Origin: Streptacidiphilus sp. P02-A3a
Lineage (GTDB): Bacteria; Actinomycetota; Actinomycetes; Streptomycetales; Streptomycetaceae
DNA: 64,000 bases
Reading direction: 5' to 3'
Assembly (NCBI RefSeq): GCF_014084105.1
Contig: NZ_CP048289.1
Coordinates: 8,317,922 to 8,381,921 of the forward strand
Shown here: positions 59,649 through 64,000 of the stretch, piece by piece
Position numbering within the stretch: position 1 is the first letter of the stretch
How the letters are laid out: each line of letters starts with the position of its first letter
Notes under the pieces: model-generated
Seen by the model: only the letters and a program-made list of their open reading frames with translations
Databases searched by the model: none
Told to the model about the DNA's origin: nothing
Made by a program: the position numbers and the translations under genes

Positions 59649-59673
59649 AGCCCCGGCGCAGGCGCACGGGGCT
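59649..59673 (-). promoter_or_regulatory. Attenuator-like hairpin in the rplJ leader
   Basis: In the transcript AGCCCCG pairs with CGGGGCT, with GCGC arms inside, and is followed at once by TGTTTCGTTTTT. It is the only hairpin seen here with a real U-run. About 100 nt before rplJ, where L10-controlled attenuators of other bacteria lie. Confidence 0.55.
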
Positions 59674-59833
59674 TCAACATGCTCAACGGCTGCCTGCCTG
59701 ACGGCATGCATCCGGAGCGCGATCTTCCTCATCCATCCTGCGCGGGTTGTCCGCATCCTTCGCGGAGCCTTCGGTCACCACACTTGCCTTTCGCAAGGCA
59801 GGCGGCGACAACCAGCGGTCTGTGGCGTGTCCT

Positions 59834-59863
59834 ACGGTACGGGACCGCCCGCCCCGGGAGCAA
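59834..59863 (-). promoter_or_regulatory. Candidate rplJ promoter
   Basis: TTGCTC (59858-59863), 18-base spacer, TACCGT (59834-59839) on the minus strand. TAGGAC five bases further is an alternative -10. Confidence 0.35.
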
Positions 59864-59966
59864 ATCGCCCCGAGGCGGGCGGTGCCGGTCCGGGCGGACC
59901 GTGCGGCGCCGGTCACCCCGGCAACGGCCTCCCAGGGGCCTGGGAGGCCCTGGGCGCGGAACGCCG

Positions 59967-60010
59967 ACGGGCCGGGCCGCACTCCCGAAGGGGAGTGCGG
60001 CCCGGCCCGT
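59967..60010 (-). terminator. Terminator after rplA
   Basis: Perfect 20-bp stem from ACGGGCCGGGCCGCACTCCC to its exact complement, loop GAAG. The strongest hairpin in the window; separates rplKA from rplJL. Confidence 0.85.
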
Positions 60011-60019
60011 CGAAACGGT

Positions 60020-60110
60020 TACCTCGCTCGGTCGTCGGACCGCCGTGCTCGATGGCGGCGTCATGACGGCCTCGCTCGTACCTCGCTCGGTCGTCGGACC
60101 GCCGTGCTCG
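60020..60110. repeat. 32-bp direct repeat at the end of rplA
   Basis: TACCTCGCTCGGTCGTCGGA plus 12 more identical bases occurs at 60020-60051 and 60079-60110. A third, shorter copy of the GGTCGTC-R-GACCGCC core overlaps the rplA stop codon (60115-60117). Each copy can fold CGGTC-GTCG-GACCG. Confidence 0.85.
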
Positions 60111-60114
60111 GTCG

Positions 60115-60837
60115 TCAGACCGCCGCGGGGTCTTCCTCGACCAGGAGGTTGCGGGTGCGGCTCGGGTCGACCTGGATGCCGGGGCCGATCGTCGTGCTGA
60201 GCGCGATCTTCTTGATGTAGCGGCCCTTGGACGCGGAGGGCTTGGCGCGGAGCACCTCGTCCAGTGCGGCGGCGTAGTTCTCGACCAGCTTCTCGTCGTC
60301 GAACGACACCTTGCCGATGATCAGGTGCAGGTTCGAGTGCTTGTCGACGCGGAACTCGATCTTGCCGCCCTTGATCTCGGTCACGGCCTTGGCCACGTCC
60401 GGGGTCACGGTGCCGGTCTTCGGGTTCGGCATCAGGCCACGCGGGCCGAGCACGCGGCCGAGGCGGCCGACCTTGCCCATGAGGTCCGGGGTGGACACGA
60501 CGGCGTCGAAGTCCAGACGGCCCTTCGCGACCTCGTCGATCAGCTCGTCGGCACCGACGATGTCGGCGCCCGCAGCCTCCGCTGCCGCGGCACGGTCACC
60601 GGTCGCGAAGACCAGGACCCGGGCGGTCTTGCCGGTACCGTGCGGGAGGTTCACGGTGCTGCGGACCATCTGGTCGGCCTTGCGCGGGTCGACACCCAGA
60701 CGCATGGCGACCTCGACGGTGCCGTCGAACTTGCTGGTGCTGGTCTCCTTGGCGAGGCGGATGGCCTCGAGCGGGGCGTAGAGGCGGTCGCTGTCGACCT
60801 TCGCCGCCGCGGCGTTCAGAGCCTTGCTGCGCTTCAC
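60115..60837 (-). CDS. rplA: Ribosomal protein L1
   Basis: L1-stalk protein guiding exit of deacylated tRNA. 240 aa: MKRSKALNAAAAKVDSDRLY, MRLGVDPRKADQMVRSTVNL, GTGKTARVLVFATGD, and GRVLGPRGLMPNPKTGTVTP. Normal length. L1 represses rplK-rplA in enterobacteria; no such site was recognised in the rplK leader. 102 bp after rplK. Confidence 0.98.
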   Translation of the reverse strand: MKRSKALNAAAAKVDSDRLYAPLEAIRLAKETSTSKFDGTVEVAMRLGVDPRKADQMVRSTVNLPHGTGKTARVLVFATGDRAAAAEAAGADIVGADELIDEVAKGRLDFDAVVSTPDLMGKVGRLGRVLGPRGLMPNPKTGTVTPDVAKAVTEIKGGKIEFRVDKHSNLHLIIGKVSFDDEKLVENYAAALDEVLRAKPSASKGRYIKKIALSTTIGPGIQVDPSRTRNLLVEEDPAAV

Positions 60838-60939
60838 TGCTGCTCCTGTGGATGAAAGACGTGGAGTTGTGGTGGCTGCGGACCGCGCTCGGTCCTACCA
60901 CTGCCGTTCGGACTGCCCTCGCGGGCGGCCAAGCGGACT

Positions 60940-61374
60940 TCAGCCCTCGACGGTGATGCCCATCGAACGGGCGGTGCCCGCGATGATCTTGTCCGCCTGC
61001 TCCAGGGAGTTGGCGTTCAGGTCGGGCAGCTTGGTCGTGGCGATCTCACGGACCTGGGCGGCCGTGAGCTTGGCGACCTTGGTCTTGTGGGGCTCCTTGG
61101 AGCCCTTCTCGATCCCGGCGGCCTTGAGGATCAGGCGCGCGGCCGGCGGGGTCTTGGTGATGAAGGTGAAGGAACGGTCGTCGTAGACCGTGATCTCCAC
61201 CGGCACGACCATGCCGCGCTGCGACTCGGTCTGCGCGTTGTAGGCCTTGCAGAACTCCATGATGTTGACGCCGTGCTGACCCAGCGCGGGGCCGACGGGC
61301 GGAGCGGGGTTGGCCGCGCCGGCCTTGATCTGGAGCTTGATCAGCCCTGTGATCTTCTTCTTCTTGGGAGGCAT
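60940..61374 (-). CDS. rplK: Ribosomal protein L11
   Basis: GTPase-centre protein, needed for RelA activation and the site of thiopeptide action together with 23S rRNA. 144 aa: [40 protein letters not shown] and the C-terminal [10 protein letters not shown]. Starts its own transcript: terminator of nusG and a promoter (61495-61524) lie upstream. Confidence 0.98.
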
Positions 61375-61494
61375 GTTCTCTCTCCGGGTCCTTACGAGAG
61401 GTGTTCCCGACCGGCGTGCGGAAGCGCACCGGCGGGGCCTTGGGATTGCGGCGCCACCTGGCCGAACGGCCTGGCTCTACGCACACATCGGATC

Positions 61495-61524
61495 AGGATA
61501 GCCCGAAGGGGCCGGGAATCTGAA
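61495..61524 (-). promoter_or_regulatory. rplKA promoter
   Basis: TTCAGA (61519-61524), 18-base spacer, TATCCT (61495-61500) on the minus strand, between the nusG terminator and rplK. Confidence 0.55.
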
Positions 61525-61546
61525 ATGGATCAGCCCGGACCGAACG

Positions 61547-61586
61547 CGAGGGGCCCCGGACCGCGCTCGCGGTCCGGGGCCCCTCG
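61547..61586. terminator. Terminator after nusG
   Basis: 19-bp perfect stem CGAGGGGCCCCGGACCGCG with its complement, only two unpaired bases at the tip before fraying. Immediately after the nusG stop. Confidence 0.8.
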
Positions 61587-61594
61587 GTGGGCAC

Positions 61595-62494
61595 TCAGTC
61601 GTTCTTGGTGATCTGGTCGAAGGAGAGCTCGACCGGGGTCTCCCGGCCGAAGATCTCGACCAGGCCCTTGACCTTCTTGGAGTCCGGGTTGATCTCGTTG
61701 ATCGTGGCCTGGAGGGTCGCGAACGGACCGTCGGTGACCGTGACCGAGTCGCCGACCTCGAAGTCCAGCACCTGGATCTCGGACGGGCGGACCTGCGAGG
61801 GGCGCCCGGCCTCCTTGGCCGCCGCGCGCTCGACGTCCGGGGCGAGCATCTTGACGACCTCGTCCAGGGTGAGCGGGTACGGGTCGTAGGCGTTGCCGAC
61901 GAAGCCGGTGACCCCGGGGGTGTTCCGGACGACGCCCCAGGACTCGTTCGTCAGGTCCATGCGCACCAGCACGTAGCCGGGGAGCTTGTTCTGCCGAATG
62001 GTCTTGCGGTCGCCGTTCTTGATCTGGACGACCTCTTCCTGGGGGACCTCGGCCGCGTAGATGTAGTCCTCGACGTTCAGCGAGACGGCGCGCTGCTCCA
62101 GGTTGGACTTCACCCGGTTCTCGTAACCGGCGTAGGTGTGGATGACGTACCACTCGCCGGGGGCCAGGCGCAGTTCCTCGCGGAACGCGGCGACCGGGTC
62201 GATCTCGACCCCGTCGTCCTCGGTGACCTCCGCGTCGGCTTCCTCGTCCGCCTCGACGGCCTCGGACTCCTCGTCGGTGACGACGGTCAGCGCGGCCTCT
62301 TCGGCGGAGCCTCCGTCGGCGTCGTCGAATGCCTCGACCTCGTCGTCATCCCCATCGGCGTTGTCGATGATCTGCTCGGCGGAGTCGTCGGCACCGGCCC
62401 ACTCAGAAGCGTCCAGCTCCGCAGCTTCGACCGTCTCCACGGCTTCGTCAGCCTCGGGGGTCTCAGCGGCGTCGGACGGGTGGGACTCAGACAC
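61595..62494 (-). CDS. nusG: Transcription elongation/antitermination factor NusG
   Basis: Binds RNA polymerase and S10, linking transcription with translation. 299 aa. The first 112 residues are an acidic, low-complexity extension (many Glu, Asp, Ala) as in other streptomycetes. The NGN domain starts at GEWYVIHTYAGYENRVKSNL and has RQNKLPGYVLVRMDL. The KOW domain follows with VTVTDGPFATLQATINEIN. 205 bp after secE. Confidence 0.98.
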   Translation of the reverse strand: MSESHPSDAAETPEADEAVETVEAAELDASEWAGADDSAEQIIDNADGDDDEVEAFDDADGGSAEEAALTVVTDEESEAVEADEEADAEVTEDDGVEIDPVAAFREELRLAPGEWYVIHTYAGYENRVKSNLEQRAVSLNVEDYIYAAEVPQEEVVQIKNGDRKTIRQNKLPGYVLVRMDLTNESWGVVRNTPGVTGFVGNAYDPYPLTLDEVVKMLAPDVERAAAKEAGRPSQVRPSEIQVLDFEVGDSVTVTDGPFATLQATINEINPDSKKVKGLVEIFGRETPVELSFDQITKND

Positions 62495-62644
62495 GTTGGC
62501 TGCTTCTTCCTGGAGATGAAGGGTGGGACGGTACCGGACCGTCCACAGGGAGAAGCAGGGCTTGGCTGCGGACGACTCGGATACTCAACGATACCGACTC
62601 CACGGTAGCGGAGCGTCCGCACGGCGGTCTCCAGCGACGGTTTC

Positions 62645-62676
62645 CCGGCCCCGTGGTGGTCTCCCAGGGGGGCCGG
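62645..62676 (-). terminator. Hairpin after secE
   Basis: CCGGCCCC (62645-62652) pairs with GGGGCCGG (62669-62676), in the secE-nusG gap. Probably partial termination, since nusG lies downstream on the same strand. Confidence 0.45.
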
Positions 62677-62699
62677 GGCAGGCCGCAGCGTGCGGAAAC

Positions 62700-63032
62700 T
62701 CAGCCGAAGACGAGCTTGGCGAGCTCGGAGAAGCCGCTGTCGAGGCCGTACACGATCGCCATGATCACCAGCACGAAGACGATGACAGTCGCCGTGTAGG
62801 TGGTGAGGTCGTTGCGGCTCGGCCAGACGACCTTGCGCAGTTCGGCGATGATCTGACGGTAGAAGAGGGCCGTCCGCGCAACCACGTTCTTGCGGTTCGG
62901 GTCCTTCTGCTTCTTCCCGCCGCCGGCAGCCTTGTTGGCACGCTTGCGGTCGCGGCGCGACAGCGTCTCGCCCTGCTCGTCCTCCGCGTTACCACGATCA
63001 GGTGTCGCGGTGGAGCCCACGGTCTCCGTCAC
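62700..63032 (-). CDS. secE: Preprotein translocase subunit SecE
   Basis: Small essential partner of SecY. 110 aa, GTG start at 63032 with GAGGAA before it. An Asp/Glu/Lys-rich cytoplasmic part (RRDRKRANKAAGGGKKQKDP), the amphipathic RQIIAELRKVVWPSRNDLTT (family signature) and one membrane helix VIVFVLVIMAIVYGLD. Longer in-frame starts would run through the tRNA gene and are rejected. Confidence 0.97.
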   Translation of the reverse strand: MTETVGSTATPDRGNAEDEQGETLSRRDRKRANKAAGGGKKQKDPNRKNVVARTALFYRQIIAELRKVVWPSRNDLTTYTATVIVFVLVIMAIVYGLDSGFSELAKLVFG

Positions 63033-63145
63033 TCGTTCCTCACCTGAAGATCGGGTACCTGTTCGAGTGTTCGCAGTGTTTGCGATCTCGTATAACGCAC
63101 TGCTGGACGGTACCGCCTGAAGCGCGTTCGCAACAGAGCGGACAG

Positions 63146-63218
63146 CAGGGCCGGAGGGACTTGAACCCCCAACCGCCGGTTTTGGAGACCGGTGCTCTAC
63201 CAATTGAGCTACGACCCT
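63146..63218 (-). tRNA. tRNA-Trp (anticodon CCA)
   Basis: 73 nt without encoded CCA. Acceptor AGGGTCG / CGGCCCT with one T-G pair, D arm GCTC..GAGC, anticodon stem CCGGT / ACCGG around CT-CCA-AA, and T loop GTTCAAGTC. It sits just upstream of secE, its normal place in streptomycetes, and may share a transcript with it. Confidence 0.96.
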
Positions 63219-63324
63219 TTGGAGCCCGGTCGCCCGGACTCGCAGGACCCAACCTACCGCATCAGGACGGCCGCACGGTGAGTGCTTTCGCCCCGAGCCG
63301 CAGCTCCGGGTCCATCGGAGGTTG

Positions 63325-63354
63325 AGTGTAGGGGGTGGGAGCGGCATTGGTCGA
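63325..63354 (-). promoter_or_regulatory. Candidate promoter for tRNA-Trp-secE
   Basis: TCGACC (63349-63354), 18-base spacer, TACACT (63325-63330) on the minus strand, about 105 bp before the tRNA 5' end. Confidence 0.5.
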
Positions 63355-63481
63355 ATGCCTTGCCGGTGTCGTCCGTTCGCGCGTCGGCGGTACCGCGTCC
63401 GTCCCACTCCCCGAGACCCTCCCCGGGTCGGATCGCGAAACGCCCATGCCGGTCACCACCGGTCTCTGCGACGATGCAGGT

Positions 63482-64000
63482 ATGAGCGCTGCTTCCCCCA
63501 CCCCTGACCCCAGCATCCGTCCGGCCGACCGCCGGGTATCGGCCCGCATCGGCGCCATCGCGGAGTCCGCGACCCTCGCCGTCGACGCCAAGGCCAAGGC
63601 CCTAAAGGCGGCGGGCCGCCCGGTGATCGGCTTCGGCGCCGGTGAGCCGGACTTCCCGACCCCCGGCTACATCGTGGACGCGGCCGTGGCCGCCTGCCGC
63701 GACCCCAAGAACCACCGCTACACCCCGGCCGGCGGGCTGCCCGAGCTCAAGGCCGCCATCGCCGCGAAGACGCTGCGGGACTCCGGCTGGGCGGTGGAGC
63801 CCTCCCAGGTCCTGGTGACCAACGGCGGCAAGCAGGCCATCTACGAGGCCTTCGCGACCATCCTGGACCCGGGCGACGAGGTCATCGTGCCCGCGCCGTA
63901 CTGGACCACCTACCCGGAGTCGATCCAGCTCGCGGGCGGTGTCCCGGTCGAGGTCGTGGCCGACGAGCACTCCGGCTACAAGGTGACGGTGGAGCAGCTG
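63482..64000 (+). CDS. aspC: Class I aminotransferase, aspartate-type (3' end cut by window)
   Basis: First 173 residues of a pyridoxal-phosphate aminotransferase. SARIGAIAESATLAVDAKAK and PVIGFGAGEPDFPTPGYIVD are the substrate-arm motifs of subgroup-Ib aspartate aminotransferases; YTPAGGLPELKAAIAAK, VTNGGKQAIYEAFATILDPG and IVPAPYWTTYPE follow. The PLP lysine lies beyond the window. Divergent from tRNA-Trp-secE, as in streptomycetes. Exact amino-acid specificity is not shown. Confidence 0.92.
   Translation, partial: MSAASPTPDPSIRPADRRVSARIGAIAESATLAVDAKAKALKAAGRPVIGFGAGEPDFPTPGYIVDAAVAACRDPKNHRYTPAGGLPELKAAIAAKTLRDSGWAVEPSQVLVTNGGKQAIYEAFATILDPGDEVIVPAPYWTTYPESIQLAGGVPVEVVADEHSGYKVTVEQL

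Larger units (their letters stand above)
59550..60114. other. rplA-rplJ intergenic region: repeats, terminator, promoter, leader
   Basis: 565 bp without a credible gene. From right to left: direct repeats after the rplA stop, a perfect 20-bp terminator (59967-60010), a candidate promoter (59834-59863), a TGCCTT/AAGGCA stem near 59785-59800, and the attenuator-like hairpin close to rplJ. Confidence 0.6.

Noticed and set aside
59629..60220. Open frames of 145-210 residues between rplA and rplJ
   Set aside because: They read through a perfect terminator and direct repeats and have no family features.

Overview
The window is about 70% or more G+C and carries the conserved informational core of an actinomycete chromosome. 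Gene order (tRNA-Trp-secE-nusG-rplK-rplA, rplJ-rplL, rpoB-rpoC, rpsG-fusA-tuf, the S10/spc/alpha r-protein genes, rplM-rpsI-glmM, coaA), a long acidic N-terminal extension on NusG, a TTG-started RpoB and GTG/TTG starts elsewhere all point to the Streptomycetaceae (Streptomyces, Kitasatospora or Streptacidiphilus type). The genus cannot be fixed from sequence reading alone. Nearly all of the core is transcribed on the minus strand, so the operons read from right to left.

Reading from the left: 1-1716 is a DrrB/DrrA-type ABC exporter, cut by the window edge. 1854-5386 holds coaA (+), then glmM, rpsI and rplM (-). 5779-8614 holds an ABC-F ATPase (-) and an unrecognised single-pass membrane protein (+). 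8601-13903 holds truA, rplQ, rpoA, rpsK, rpsM, rpmJ, infA and map. 14051-16050 holds adk and secY. 16421-26206 is the uninterrupted S10-spc block from rplO back to rpsJ.

Between rpsJ and tuf (26707-39012) lies a roughly 12 kb surface-glycan island. It has three large polytopic membrane proteins on the plus strand (two GT-C-like, one DUF2142). A tightly overlapping minus-strand operon follows: rfbB-rfbD-flippase-GT2-DUF2304-GT2. A divergent rfbA-rfbC pair completes the dTDP-L-rhamnose pathway. The set looks like one module: make dTDP-rhamnose, charge a polyprenyl carrier, flip it, and polymerise or decorate outside the membrane.

From 39222 to 43251 are tuf, fusA and rpsG. rpsL, the usual first gene of the str operon, is absent from its expected place and from the whole window; a strong promoter and a structured leader sit directly before rpsG instead. 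43577-50102 holds four accessory genes (DUF1707/DUF4190, DUF2637, DUF2786, helicase-associated/XPB-N-like). 50202-63218 carries rpoC, rpoB, rplL, rplJ, rplA, rplK, nusG, secE and tRNA-Trp, and the window ends inside a class I aminotransferase gene (+).

Regulatory structure is rich. There are perfect or near-perfect hairpins between many genes, also inside operons (rpsK-rpoA-rplQ, rpoB-rpoC). Good sigma-70-type promoters are visible before rplM, infA, rpsJ, rpsG, rpoB and rplK. A nearly identical 24-nt hairpin element lies 80-95 nt upstream of both rpsJ and rpsG. Several tandem repeats sit in intergenic gaps. Coordinates, hairpins and promoter boxes were read by eye; family names come from recognised motifs and gene order, not from database searches.
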